Source: Conus ventricosus (taxonomy: Eukaryota; Mollusca; Gastropoda; Neogastropoda; Conidae). Taken from it: DNA of 64,000 nucleotides. The stretch is from the NCBI GenBank assembly GCA_018398815.1, contig CM031614.1, forward strand, positions 53,102,168-53,166,167, given 5' to 3'. The notes beneath the pieces are model-generated. The model ran no database searches, was not told the DNA's origin, and was given only the letters and a program-made list of their open reading frames with translations. Positions within the stretch are counted from its first letter, which is position 1. Each line of letters begins with the position of its first letter. Made by a program: the position numbers and the translations under genes. Of the stretch, positions 56,087-57,310 are shown one piece after another.

Positions 56087-56377
56087 CTTGATGTGTGTGT
56101 GTGTGTGCGTGTGCGTGTGTGTGTGTAGATAAATGTAAAAAGCTGGTTGTGGATGTGTCAGTAATTATCTGAAGTGGTGGTAACGTGTCACTGTGTGTGT
56201 TCAGGATGGAAGTACAGCAGCGGCTTCATCAGCGACCAGATGATCAAGGAACATCTGCCCCCACCGGACGAGACACGCTGATCCTCATGTGTGGCCCTCC
56301 TCCCATGATTCAGTTTGCCTGTCAGCCTAACCTCGACAAGCTTGGCTACTCCCCTGCACGTCGTTTTTGCATACTAA
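932..56377 (+). CDS. CYB5R: NADH-cytochrome b5 reductase, membrane-anchored, eight coding exons
   Basis: This flavoenzyme passes electrons from NADH through FAD to cytochrome b5, supporting lipid desaturation and sterol metabolism; the anchored form sits on ER or outer mitochondrial membrane. The exons are 932-952, 35554-35700, 37609-37681, 40179-40285, 41379-41508, 43537-43706, 54821-54920 and 56205-56377, all with GT donors and AG acceptors in consistent phase. The product would be about 305 residues, normal for the family. Seen in order are an N-terminal hydrophobic helix ([16 protein letters not shown]), the FAD motif [16 protein letters not shown], the NADH motif GGTGITPM, and CGPPPM near the end. 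Exon 8 carries two small indels relative to the family frame. The family assignment is secure; the exon 1 choice and the exact CYB5R paralogue are not. Confidence 0.93.
1333..1438. repeat. 53-bp tandem duplication, two copies
   Basis: A unit beginning ATAATGGTCAAAATTTAATT is present at 1333-1385 and 1386-1438. The copies differ at one position (ATAGTT versus ACAGTT). Such high identity suggests a recent local duplication. Confidence 0.9.
5627..5945. repeat. Direct duplication, period about 187 bp, two copies
   Basis: Both copies share GAAGGCCTT, then GGGTATTTTGAATCTG, then GAAGCTTACTG, then a GCACATGTT-like stretch, then AGGAACTTTTT. The first copy begins near 5627 and the second near 5814. 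Scattered substitutions and small indels show it is older than the 53-bp duplication nearby. Confidence 0.75.
7140..7690 (-). pseudogene. Non-LTR retrotransposon reverse transcriptase fragment, copy 1
   Basis: Reverse-strand conceptual translation gives the C-terminal part of a CR1/Jockey-group reverse transcriptase. Visible are a [16 protein letters not shown] stretch, then [24 protein letters not shown] and [13 protein letters not shown]. Several frame breaks are present. The fragment sits directly downstream of the ATPase and is duplicated with the Polinton. The junction between LINE and Polinton is therefore older than the duplication, if the duplication is real. Confidence 0.75.
7940..8483 (-). 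pseudogene. ATP: Polinton packaging ATPase, copy 1, frameshifted
   Basis: An FtsK/HerA-related genome-packaging ATPase, which would pump the linear DNA into a preformed capsid. The first 96 residues are open and contain the Walker A motif GQTGCGKT about 20 residues in. A second frame holds the C-terminal half, with [15 protein letters not shown] and [12 protein letters not shown], the conserved region around the Walker B and sensor positions. One or more indels near 8190 separate the halves. A TATAAAA motif lies 9 bases before the ATG. Confidence 0.8.
8500..8815 (-). pseudogene. Polinton conserved protein of about 105 residues, copy 1
   Basis: Function unknown. The frame is open for about 100 residues. 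The likely ATG at 8815 overlaps the stop of the upstream gene (ATGATATTTGA), but an extra base in an A run separates it from the rest. It is mostly beta-prone and polar, ending in a [14 protein letters not shown] tail. Position between the ATPase and other capsid-cluster genes suggests a virion or assembly role; this is inference only. Confidence 0.5.
8805..9359 (-). pseudogene. Polinton conserved protein of about 180 residues, copy 1
   Basis: Function unknown. It starts MSRGPE at 9359 and carries [18 protein letters not shown] and [17 protein letters not shown] in the C-terminal half. The reading frame is broken by several single-base changes. It overlaps the next gene downstream by a few bases, as in copy 2, which shows an operon-like compact layout typical of viral genomes. 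Confidence 0.5.
9366..10070 (-). pseudogene. Polinton conserved protein, candidate minor capsid, copy 1
   Basis: About 235 codons with frame breaks. The pattern IPDGYYGF followed by LAKMLGF and a [15 protein letters not shown] block recurs in Polinton proteins. From memory I associate that pattern with a virion structural protein, but I cannot confirm it. The start at 10070 faces the plus-strand gene at 10090 across a 20-bp gap, so the two share one divergent promoter region. Confidence 0.5.
10090..11271 (+). pseudogene. Polinton conserved protein with C-terminal membrane anchor, copy 1
   Basis: About 390 codons, heavily frameshifted here. Recognisable blocks are an [22 protein letters not shown] segment, [16 protein letters not shown], a [13 protein letters not shown] segment and [13 protein letters not shown]. 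It ends with a hydrophobic helix before the TAG at 11269. The family recurs in invertebrate Polintons without an assigned function that I know of. Confidence 0.55.
11245..12434 (-). pseudogene. Polinton coiled-coil and membrane protein, copy 1
   Basis: About 390 codons with breaks. The N-terminal block [20 protein letters not shown] to [14 protein letters not shown] is open for 83 residues (12126-12377). A heptad-like [17 protein letters not shown] segment and a glycine-rich linker follow. The 3' end overlaps the convergent plus-strand gene by about 27 bases. Function unknown. Confidence 0.55.
12472..13748 (+). pseudogene. MCP: Polinton major capsid protein, copy 1, frameshifted
   Basis: This double jelly-roll capsid protein would form the pseudo-hexagonal capsomers of an icosahedral shell. 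The frame is broken repeatedly, but the family landmarks can be read in successive frames, including [49 protein letters not shown] and an [16 protein letters not shown] end block. One T-run break near 12795 is shared with copy 2; most others are not. The ATG is preceded by an A-rich stretch where copy 2 has a clear TATA motif. Confidence 0.8.
13773..14396 (+). pseudogene. Polinton membrane protein with PTAP motif, copy 1
   Basis: Starts [17 protein letters not shown] at 13773. A hydrophobic glycine/alanine-rich region and a charged coiled-coil-like tail ([20 protein letters not shown]) follow, each in a different frame because of indels. Copy 2 at 24542 is less damaged and is described there. 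Confidence 0.6.
14523..14711 (+). pseudogene. Polinton 60-residue protein, copy 1
   Basis: Same small gene as 25293-25475. Here the frame is broken by at least two extra bases. It begins [17 protein letters not shown]. Its stop codon overlaps or abuts the polymerase start, as in copy 2. Confidence 0.6.
14712..17700 (+). pseudogene. POLB: Polinton protein-primed DNA polymerase B, copy 1, truncated
   Basis: Same gene as 25475-28679 with many more frame breaks. Readable blocks include the zinc-binding region with [20 protein letters not shown] at 15900-15960 and a [16 protein letters not shown] motif near 17120. Beyond about 17400 the sequence drifts from copy 2 by numerous single-base gains and losses. 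The C-terminal 70 or so codons cannot be followed past about 17700. Confidence 0.8.
17700..17960. other. Junction between the two Polinton copies
   Basis: Polymerase similarity fades near 17700. From about 17830 the sequence resembles 7020-7130, the left flank of copy 1 (for example GATAAAATC, then TCGTGCAG, then CATAATTATG, then AAAAAAATTGGAT). So the duplicated unit may include a little flanking DNA left of 7131. No terminal repeat or target duplication is visible at the junction. Confidence 0.45.
18010..18520 (-). pseudogene. Non-LTR retrotransposon reverse transcriptase fragment, copy 2
   Basis: Minus-strand frame at 18024-18224 reads 66 residues of a CR1/Jockey-group reverse transcriptase C-terminus: [29 protein letters not shown], and a QRQATKILK end. 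The upstream portion continues in broken frames to about 18520. It corresponds to 7140-7690 in copy 1. Confidence 0.75.
18768..19295 (-). pseudogene. ATP: Polinton packaging ATPase, copy 2, frameshifted
   Basis: Same gene as 7940-8483. Here the Walker A codons (near 19230) lack one base that copy 1 retains, while other stretches are cleaner than in copy 1. Such reciprocal damage is a reason to suspect sequence error rather than one old inactivation. The ATG at 19295 has TATAAAC ending a few bases upstream on the coding strand (TATA 10 bases before the ATG). Packaging ATPases of this family power DNA entry into the capsid. Confidence 0.8.
19312..19623 (-). pseudogene. Polinton conserved protein of about 105 residues, copy 2
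   Basis: Counterpart of 8500-8815. The likely ATG (19623) overlaps the stop of the preceding gene in the arrangement ATGATATTTGA. An indel in a T/A run just after the start breaks the frame. Function unknown. Confidence 0.5.
19613..20153 (-). pseudogene. Polinton conserved protein of about 180 residues, copy 2
   Basis: Begins [14 protein letters not shown] at 20153. The 3' part (19613-19888) is open for 91 residues and contains [22 protein letters not shown] cannot assign a function; no catalytic motif or membrane helix is visible. It lies between the candidate minor capsid gene and the ATPase gene on the same strand with overlapping ends, so co-expression with virion genes is likely. Confidence 0.5.
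20158..20844 (-). pseudogene. Polinton conserved protein, candidate minor capsid, copy 2
   Basis: About 228 codons from the ATG at 20844. The middle 60 residues (20511-20693) are open and contain [20 protein letters not shown] and an [19 protein letters not shown] block leading into LGF. Further on come [21 protein letters not shown] and [16 protein letters not shown] stretches. This layout recurs in Polintons. I suspect a minor (penton-type) capsid protein, but the assignment rests on memory of the pattern, not on a search. Confidence 0.5.
20863..22056 (+). pseudogene. Polinton conserved protein with C-terminal membrane anchor, copy 2
   Basis: Starts [19 protein letters not shown] at 20863, only 18 bases from the divergent gene at 20844. 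Blocks readable in successive frames include [47 protein letters not shown] and a [14 protein letters not shown] segment. A hydrophobic helix ([15 protein letters not shown]) ends the protein at 22056. The 3' end overlaps the convergent gene by 27 bases. Function unknown; the terminal anchor suggests association with a membrane or with a virion inner membrane. Confidence 0.55.
22030..23218 (-). pseudogene. Polinton coiled-coil and membrane protein, copy 2
   Basis: About 390 codons starting [18 protein letters not shown] at 23218. Three long open pieces are visible: 22928-23218 (96 residues, with [19 protein letters not shown]), 22665-22859, and 22227-22478 (83 residues, a [19 protein letters not shown] heptad-like segment, then [19 protein letters not shown] and a GGGGG linker). 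The tail is again hydrophobic. Similar proteins are frequent in invertebrate Polintons; the role is unknown. Separate frames are joined by single-base breaks. Confidence 0.6.
23241..23255 (+). promoter_or_regulatory. TATA motif abutting the capsid gene start
   Basis: TTTATAAAAAA directly precedes the MCP ATG, with TATA nine bases before the A of the ATG. The same arrangement recurs in front of at least four other Polinton genes in this window (24542+, 30047-, 30302-, 19295-). A core promoter this close to the ATG would leave almost no 5' leader, as in late promoters of some large DNA viruses. The role is inferred. Confidence 0.45.
23256..24517 (+). pseudogene. MCP: Polinton major capsid protein, double jelly-roll, copy 2
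   Basis: Capsid protein related to the hexons of adenoviruses and other double jelly-roll viruses; trimers would build the icosahedral shell. About 415 codons from the ATG at 23256 to TAA at 24515-24517, normal for the family. Landmarks in order: [15 protein letters not shown] strand, [68 protein letters not shown], a [16 protein letters not shown] block and [16 protein letters not shown]. The longest open piece is 23759-24043. At least four frame breaks occur, including a T-run near 23578 also seen in copy 1. Confidence 0.85.
24542..25167 (+). pseudogene. Polinton membrane protein with N-terminal PTAP motif
   Basis: Two open pieces, 24542-24751 (69 residues) and 24829-25167 (112 residues), joined by a break near 24745-24780. 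The N-terminus carries [13 protein letters not shown], with PTAP at residues 10-13. The middle is a long glycine/alanine-rich hydrophobic stretch ([16 protein letters not shown] and [14 protein letters not shown]). The C-terminus is charged and helical ([20 protein letters not shown]). This fold type is common in invertebrate Polintons. The function is unknown; membrane insertion is likely. TATA lies ten bases before the ATG. Confidence 0.65.
25293..25475 (+). CDS. Polinton small protein, 60 residues
   Basis: Intact frame beginning [20 protein letters not shown] and ending in a proline-rich [11 protein letters not shown]. No known domain is visible. Its TAA overlaps the polymerase ATG in the arrangement TAATG, so translation of the two is likely linked. 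The conserved position directly upstream of a protein-primed polymerase makes a replication role conceivable, for instance as a terminal protein or accessory, but nothing in the sequence proves it. Confidence 0.6.
   Translation: MAKIYEGQDEFFEGMLERERLSRALNDIDLEVIDPTNVQASVVHAISQVPGKLTIDPPLK
25475..28679 (+). pseudogene. POLB: Polinton protein-primed family B DNA polymerase, copy 2
   Basis: Replicates the linear element from a protein primer. About 1065 codons, usual for Polintons, from ATG 25475 to TAA 28677-28679. The longest open piece is 26039-27151 (370 residues). Landmarks: YADFES exonuclease motif (about 26316), a CWIC...[20 protein letters not shown] zinc/HNH-like insert (about 26597-26710), HNLRGYDSH (about 26752), [11 protein letters not shown] (Pol A, about 27457), [11 protein letters not shown] (about 27908) and YTDTDSF (Pol C, about 28188). 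At least six frame breaks separate these pieces. The stop abuts the convergent integrase stop with no spacer. Confidence 0.9.
28680..29632 (-). pseudogene. INT: Polinton retroviral-type integrase
   Basis: DDE integrase that would join element ends to target DNA. The first 196 residues (29042-29632) are open. They contain an N-terminal helix-turn-helix-like segment ([14 protein letters not shown]), then the catalytic core with [21 protein letters not shown] and a [13 protein letters not shown] block supplying the D, D and E residues. The C-terminal domain with [12 protein letters not shown] continues downstream in other frames to the stop at 28680-28682. So there are about 317 codons with at least two breaks after residue 196. 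Only this single copy exists in the window. Confidence 0.88.
29640..30047 (-). CDS. Polinton conserved membrane protein, 135 residues
   Basis: Intact. A hydrophobic N-terminus ([20 protein letters not shown]) is followed by a charged helical middle ([20 protein letters not shown]), a [16 protein letters not shown] block, and a second hydrophobic helix at the end ([16 protein letters not shown]). It would span or peripherally bind a membrane at both ends. The family is widespread in animal Polintons; the role is unknown. TATA lies eight bases before the ATG. The upstream integrase start is 7 bases beyond its stop. Confidence 0.75.
   Translation of the reverse strand: MASLAIMIGGAVVNALAFSGSNFAFSKLRDDSERKRHNKAMEELAAAQDAYERQRLEQLDFINDTLKRQGHAAYIFKDVDQAIKQYYLVTGKPVQTLPPPKFSDFYQPSEKQKMQEIGFIVVGMTVVYFVAHNIG
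30072..30302 (-). CDS. Polinton conserved small membrane protein, 76 residues
   Basis: Intact. Two hydrophobic stretches ([13 protein letters not shown] and [16 protein letters not shown]) flank a charged middle. It is a recurrent Polinton protein, function unknown, perhaps a virion membrane component. TATA lies seven bases before the ATG at 30302. The short A/T-rich gap to 30339 also serves the divergent plus-strand gene. Confidence 0.7.
   Translation of the reverse strand: MSTEKTVANLVYHSAVIGGLSVGYSMLGKSLLRIKPADLGKLDFEDSAKLIAIIAASFATKDFLVKQGIIPDNINM
30303..30338. promoter_or_regulatory. Divergent A/T-only promoter region in the Polinton right arm
   Basis: Thirty-six bases, almost entirely A and T, between the minus-strand gene (ATG at 30302) and the plus-strand gene (ATG at 30339). 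TTTTTATAAAA at 30303-30312 is close to palindromic. It sits seven bases from the minus start and 33 bases from the plus start, so it could serve both directions. Confidence 0.45.
30339..30782 (+). CDS. Polinton conserved protein, 147 residues
   Basis: Intact. It starts [19 protein letters not shown] and contains [19 protein letters not shown] and [19 protein letters not shown], ending in SNHGINNF. Soluble, mainly helical, no catalytic motif that I recognise. GKT in the middle lacks the rest of a P-loop. It is the first of three same-strand small genes at the element's right end. Function unknown. Confidence 0.65.
   Translation: MNSDDLLQLQGSLNLPELMNDQVDDQAIMPKKERLYSLAACGKTKQFLGTEFSIEQIQQMSPQDILKYHNRYEAQLGSRMVKSVGQTVLSLYTKLVSRFAPIDSEQDLTYDLTQDPVLTKSLESLGCDLYYRFGTLLIASNHGINNF
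30809..31276 (+). CDS. Polinton conserved single-pass membrane protein, 155 residues
   Basis: Intact. Residues 9-29 hold a direct repeat (QKTLNQVE and QKTLNQAE). A basic [19 protein letters not shown] motif follows, then a hydrophobic helix ([20 protein letters not shown]) near residues 93-112, then a lysine-rich cytoplasmic-type tail. The [12 protein letters not shown] motif recurs in Polintons. Function unknown; a virion or packaging accessory is possible. Confidence 0.65.
   Translation: MNDLENQQNQKTLNQVEKVTQKTLNQAESIKNPGRVEAGRKLAEWNRQKKLMLQNMTHHENITPPTPEQVDSMPAIKTPCDSRAPKSSWNIELKTVAIFGALAAVGGSYYGYKIYTQWQQKRKKLKQPEPLNTEKDNCTPKPPITKHHFDPFIME
31306..31524 (+). CDS. Polinton small cysteine-containing protein, 72 residues
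   Basis: Intact. [13 protein letters not shown] cluster near residues 25-36 could bind metal. The rest is charged and helical. TATA lies fourteen bases before the ATG. It is the last gene before the AACTTA repeat, so it marks the right edge of the coding part. No function can be assigned. Confidence 0.55.
   Translation: MAYYKMMKSINKDLESIKDISIDPNCNQCGCFGCKTFLKIYAENAEQDILNDDAFFEAYVYYIRHLLFKIKT
31530..31790. repeat. Degenerate AACTTA-type tandem repeat at the Polinton right end
   Basis: More than twenty copies of AACTTA or AACTTG spaced mostly 10-12 bases apart, with variants such as TAAGAACTTA and AAAAACTTA. It follows the last Polinton gene directly. Polintons often end in long terminal repeats with internal iterations, so this may be the right terminal region. 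No matching TAAGTT array was found near the left end. Confidence 0.6.
31790..32022. repeat. G-rich minisatellite, unit about 29-32 bp
   Basis: Repeated GACGTGCGTGCGTGGG followed by GTGGGGGTGGGG, about four good copies at 31917-32020. Related but looser G-rich copies lie at 31790-31850, split by a CAAACAACAAACA-type patch. The runs of three or more G would allow G-quadruplex formation on the + strand. Long open frames here on both strands are low-complexity artefacts. Confidence 0.8.
32023..35204. other. CYB5R intron 1, right part, no gene seen
   Basis: Holds a 30-base exact direct repeat at 32119-32148 and 32294-32323, two perfect palindromes between them (CAGGCGAGCTCGCCTG at 32214 and ACAGTGCGCGCGCACTGT at 32268), and a GT/CT-rich patch at 33240-33310. 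It also holds T-runs near 34060-34075 and a TAC/TGC trinucleotide patch at 34490-34600. No coding sequence is convincing. The open frame at 33164-33505 starts in low-complexity sequence. Confidence 0.5.
35205..35553. repeat. 79-bp tandem array copied from the exon 2 splice acceptor
   Basis: Four tandem units whose exon-like starts fall at 35238, 35317, 35396 and 35475. The next step of exactly 79 bases is the real exon 2 start, 35554. Each unit contains the acceptor CCCCTGTGTGCAG and a 25-base copy of the exon start, differing at two positions (both silent, ATC to ATT and ATA to ATT), followed by TAG. The rest of each unit is intron sequence. Confidence 0.92.
35554..35700 (+). CDS. CYB5R: CYB5R exon 2, membrane anchor
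   Basis: 49 codons, phase 0 at both ends, donor GTGGGT. It encodes the hydrophobic anchor [20 protein letters not shown], a basic GDRKKK stop-transfer segment, and the start of the FAD domain (YPLKLVDRE). The acceptor is one of five near-identical CAG sites spaced 79 bases apart. Confidence 0.92.
35701..37608. other. CYB5R intron 2
   Basis: No gene seen. It contains a G run at 36420-36436 followed by G- and C-rich homopolymers to 36483. A CA-rich tract of more than 500 bases follows (about 36560-37145), with a pure (CA)n core at about 36805-36862. The open frame at 36083-36406 has no recognisable domain. Confidence 0.6.
37609..37681 (+). CDS. CYB5R: CYB5R exon 3
   Basis: 24 codons plus one base, acceptor TTTTCAG, donor GTAAGT. 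It encodes [17 protein letters not shown] and LGLPV, the conserved first strand region of the FAD-binding barrel. Confidence 0.92.
37682..40178. other. CYB5R intron 3
   Basis: Apart from the TTAA-flanked element at 38926-39813, I see no genes or ordered repeats. Short GT-rich sequence lies at 39985-40030. Confidence 0.5.
38926..39813. mobile_element. piggyBac-like non-autonomous element, TTAA-flanked
   Basis: TTAA at 38926-38929 and 39810-39813 flank an 880-bp body with terminal inverted repeats CTCATTGC (left) and GCAATGAG (right). TTAA target duplication and a CTCATTGC-type start fit the piggyBac superfamily. A minus-strand frame at 39367-39555 (62 residues, acidic, [15 protein letters not shown]) may be a transposase remnant. 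No DDD catalytic core is visible. Confidence 0.7.
40179..40285 (+). CDS. CYB5R: CYB5R exon 4, FAD-binding motif
   Basis: Completes a split glycine codon and then encodes 35 residues including [11 protein letters not shown], the flavin-binding motif that contacts the FAD phosphate and isoalloxazine. Donor GTTAGC is a weaker but valid GT site. Confidence 0.93.
40286..41378. other. CYB5R intron 4
   Basis: Begins with a GTGCGTGCATGCGC patch and a (GT)n run at about 40316-40340, then unremarkable A/T-rich sequence, then the 425-bp mobile element at 40882-41306. No gene seen. Confidence 0.55.
40882..41306. mobile_element. 425-bp MITE-like element with 6-bp target duplication
   Basis: TATCCT at 40876-40881 is repeated at 41307-41312. 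Between them lies a 425-bp body whose ends are inverted repeats: CATAGCTGCCAACTGCT at the left and, read in reverse, CAGAGCTGCCAACCTGCT at the right. TGCTAC recurs several times just inside both ends. The CA(G) start and 6-bp duplication would fit a hAT-type MITE, but the superfamily is uncertain. Confidence 0.75.
41379..41508 (+). CDS. CYB5R: CYB5R exon 5
   Basis: 43 codons plus one base, acceptor GTGGCAG, donor GTAGGG. It encodes [20 protein letters not shown] and [20 protein letters not shown] is the second FAD-contacting motif. Confidence 0.93.
41509..43536. other. CYB5R intron 5
   Basis: Contains the piggyBac-like element at 41939-42965 and a CA microsatellite at about 43370-43400 within a CA/TG-rich patch (43240-43415). 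No gene seen. Confidence 0.55.
41939..42965. mobile_element. Second piggyBac-like element, TTAA-flanked
   Basis: TTAA at 41939-41942 and 42962-42965 flank a body of 1,019 bp. The ends are CTCTTGAC(TT)CC at the left and GG(GA)CGTCAAGAG at the right, inverted with two mismatches. A minus-strand stretch at about 42600-42715 reads an acidic N-terminus ([19 protein letters not shown]), as in piggyBac transposases, and nothing beyond it. Its ends differ from those of 38926-39813, so it is a different family. Confidence 0.7.
43537..43706 (+). CDS. CYB5R: CYB5R exon 6, NADH-binding glycine motif
   Basis: Completes a split glycine codon, then 56 residues including [27 protein letters not shown] is the nucleotide-binding loop of the ferredoxin-reductase NADH domain. 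Ends FANQ at donor CAG|GTAACA. This donor region is the seed of the following minisatellite. Confidence 0.94.
43700..44880. repeat. About 40-bp minisatellite copied from the exon 6 splice donor, left part
   Basis: Copies of CAACCAGGTNAC or CAGCCAGGTCAC recur every 38-46 bases from the real donor (CCAG|GT at 43703), for example at 43749, 43787, 43869, 44546, 44586, 44627, 44667, 44705, 44745, 44783, 44823 and 44863. Between them are CTTCATTCCCTGTTGTATG-type pyrimidine-rich spacers. Toward the right, units alternate as a dimer of about 78-80 bases. The array is interrupted by two LINE insertions and resumes at 52268. Confidence 0.88.
43902..44295 (+). mobile_element. 5'-truncated LINE of the same family as 44895-52253
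   Basis: 394 bp matching the last part of ORF2 (from the CIPCH segment through REINIFHLI and its stop) and the 3' untranslated region, ending in (TATCC)n. TCCTTTTTGTAT flanks it at 43890-43901 and 44296-44307 as a 12-bp target duplication. It differs from the full element by only a few substitutions, so both insertions are young. Confidence 0.9.
44895..45609 (+). promoter_or_regulatory. LINE 5' untranslated region with strong terminal hairpin
   Basis: The first 35 bases contain CCCTCCG and GACC in the 5' arm and GGTCGGAGGG in the 3' arm, so the RNA 5' end can fold into a stable hairpin with one bulge. LINEs carry internal promoters here. The rest of the region is moderately G+C-rich without open frames. 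Confidence 0.45.
46141..47558 (-). mobile_element. 1,418-bp hAT-like element inserted in the LINE ORF1
   Basis: Terminal inverted repeats are perfect over 16 bases: CAGGGTTTATTTTTGT at 46141 and its complement ending at 47558. CTCCGG at 46135-46140 and 47559-47564 is a 6-bp target duplication; excising it rejoins the ORF1 frame exactly. ATGGGTCA recurs near both ends (about 46169, 46199, 46222, 47496). It encodes only the N-terminal part of a BED-type protein, so it is non-autonomous. Confidence 0.9.
46456..47058 (-). pseudogene. BED zinc-finger fragment of a hAT transposase
   Basis: 200 codons from 47058. After a serine-rich start come [29 protein letters not shown] and [15 protein letters not shown], giving the CxxC...HxxxxH spacing of a BED-type finger as in ZNF862/hAT proteins. 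It continues to about residue 165 ([18 protein letters not shown]) and then runs into the GT microsatellite at 46498-46555, read as Thr-His repeats. The DDE core and dimerisation domain are missing. Confidence 0.75.
48367..52062 (+). pseudogene. LINE ORF2: endonuclease, reverse transcriptase, RNase H
   Basis: The enzyme nicks target DNA and copies LINE RNA in place. About 1,230 codons. The APE endonuclease (48367-49080) shows [27 protein letters not shown] and GSDHFPVLL. The reverse transcriptase (about 49650-50700) shows [28 protein letters not shown] and [10 protein letters not shown], the catalytic FVDD box. RNase H (about 51260-51640) shows [17 protein letters not shown] and VDRLAK. A CIPCH...H...C finger ends the protein. 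Breaks: near 49150, a TAA at 49968-49970, near 50097 and near 51525. Confidence 0.9.
52268..52690. repeat. Exon 6 donor-derived minisatellite, right part
   Basis: The array resumes directly after the LINE: GTACAACCAGGCGACTTG, TTGAACAACAGGCAG, TACAACAAGCTCACC, TACACAGGCAGCC, TACAGCAAGCTCACC, ATGACCAGGTCACAC and TGCAGCCAGGCAGAC. These units are more diverged than those at 44520-44880. Confidence 0.75.
53109..53963 (+). mobile_element. 855-bp tRNA-headed SINE-like retroposon
   Basis: ACCTCAGATTATGC at 53095-53108 is repeated at 53964-53977, a 14-bp target duplication. The head has an RNA polymerase III A box (TGGCGAAGTGG, 53120-53130) and B box (GGTTCGAATC, 53164-53173), as in tRNA-derived SINEs. 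A (CAT)n-like internal end lies at about 53430-53470, then an A run, then a further G+C-rich 480 bases, then an A-rich tail just before the duplication. The length is unusual for a SINE. No coding capacity is convincing. Confidence 0.85.
54821..54920 (+). CDS. CYB5R: CYB5R exon 7
   Basis: 33 codons plus one base, acceptor CTTGACAG, donor GTAGGT. It encodes [20 protein letters not shown] and [12 protein letters not shown], the NADH-domain helix and strand that precede the conserved GW segment. Confidence 0.93.
54921..56204. other. CYB5R intron 7
   Basis: Holds the minisatellite at 55057-55568, a (TAG)n patch at about 55948-55982 and GT microsatellites at 56041-56085 and 56093-56126, directly before the exon 8 acceptor. 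No gene seen. Confidence 0.6.
55057..55568. repeat. Degenerate minisatellite, unit about 38-44 bp
   Basis: A dozen or so diverged copies of TGTTTACAGNATACAGG followed by CTTTATGCTATGA. Unlike the two arrays near exons 2 and 6, I could not align it clearly to the adjacent splice site. Confidence 0.8.
56205..56377 (+). CDS. CYB5R: CYB5R exon 8, C-terminal NADH motif, with two indels
   Basis: Begins in the exon frame with a GW split codon and reads [20 protein letters not shown], then hits TGA at 56279-56281. The conserved continuation [14 protein letters not shown] lies in a second frame from 56278, consistent with two extra bases (AC) at about 56273-56277. One extra T in the run at 56364-56368 returns to the original frame, so the family-type ending FAY and TAA at 56375-56377 follows. 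The net change is three bases. Sequence error is more likely than true inactivation. Confidence 0.85.
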
Positions 56378-56850
56378 GCACTGCCTTAGGACCATGCCTT
56401 CCTCACCCTTTTTCTTTCAGGGTTGGTTGACGCCTAGGGAGATTGAGATGAAAGCGAGTTAGATTACTTCAATGCCTGTTCAGTGGTGGTCTGGTCAGCT
56501 AGAATGCTTAAGTGGGGGTGTTTTGTGTCACATAAGAACTTCGTTGGCTGACAGCGATGTTGGTAGGTCTTCCTTTTGATATGTCTGTATGTTTCACTCG
56601 GTCTCTGTTTATCTCGGTCTTCCGTTTGATTTCAGTCTCTGTTTGATTTCTGTCATGTGTTCCTCATTCTTTTTTTAAATTTTTATCCTGTCTTCCTCTA
56701 AGTATCTTTATTTGTTTCTGCTTGTGCCCAGTTTCCTGTAATGTTGTCATGTTTTTGTACATTCGTCTTTGACTTCACGTGGGCTGTTGCTAATCGGATC
56801 ACAGCAGATGCATTTGACTGTTGAAAAGAAATAAAGAATTATTGCAAATA
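56378..56850 (+). other. CYB5R 3' untranslated region
   Basis: Non-coding, T-rich sequence between the inferred stop and AATAAA at 56830. In the uncorrected frame an open stretch continues to 56430, but it does not resemble the family. Confidence 0.5.
56830..56835 (+). terminator. Candidate polyadenylation signal of CYB5R
   Basis: Canonical AATAAA about 450 bases after the inferred stop. Other AATAAA signals further on (near 60226 and 60285) could serve longer transcripts. Confidence 0.5.
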
Positions 56851-57185
56851 TATTCAGTAAAGTCTGGTTCACCTATTACATGGATTTGATTTGTATAGCG
56901 TTTTCATATTTTGTATTTCAAGGAGCATTTATGTGTGTTTTTTAAGTGTGATGATTTCAGTTTGCTCTGCGTGAGCCTAACAGTGAACGATGTCGTGCAT
57001 GTTTTCTGTGTGAAAAATATACAGGAATGGGCTGAAAAGATTGCTAATGCCTTTTAGAATCAGACATCAGCTTGAGATTTTTTTTTGGGGGGGAGGGAGG
57101 AATATGGTTCAGTGACAAGGAGATGTGTCTTCGTTTTTTGACCGGTATGATTTAGTTGAAGCAGCATGATGTCCTATGCATGAAG

Positions 57186-57310
57186 ATTGTGATGGTGTTA
57201 AATTATTTCATTGAACAGACACAGCTGGGCAGTTTGTTGTCTGTATTGTGATGGTGTTAACTTAAATTATTTCATTGAACAGACACAGCTGGACAGTTTG
57301 CTCTCTGTAT
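57186..57310. repeat. 59-bp tandem duplication, two copies
   Basis: The unit ATTGTGATGGTGTTA, AAATTATTTCATTG, ACAGACACAGCTGG begins at 57186 and again at 57245. The second copy carries a small insertion after GTTAA. Confidence 0.85.

Noticed and set aside
56185..56430. CYB5R C-terminal extension of about 19 residues beyond the conserved end
   Set aside because: It arises only in the shifted frame; removing one T from the run at 56364-56368 gives the family-type FAY ending and stop.
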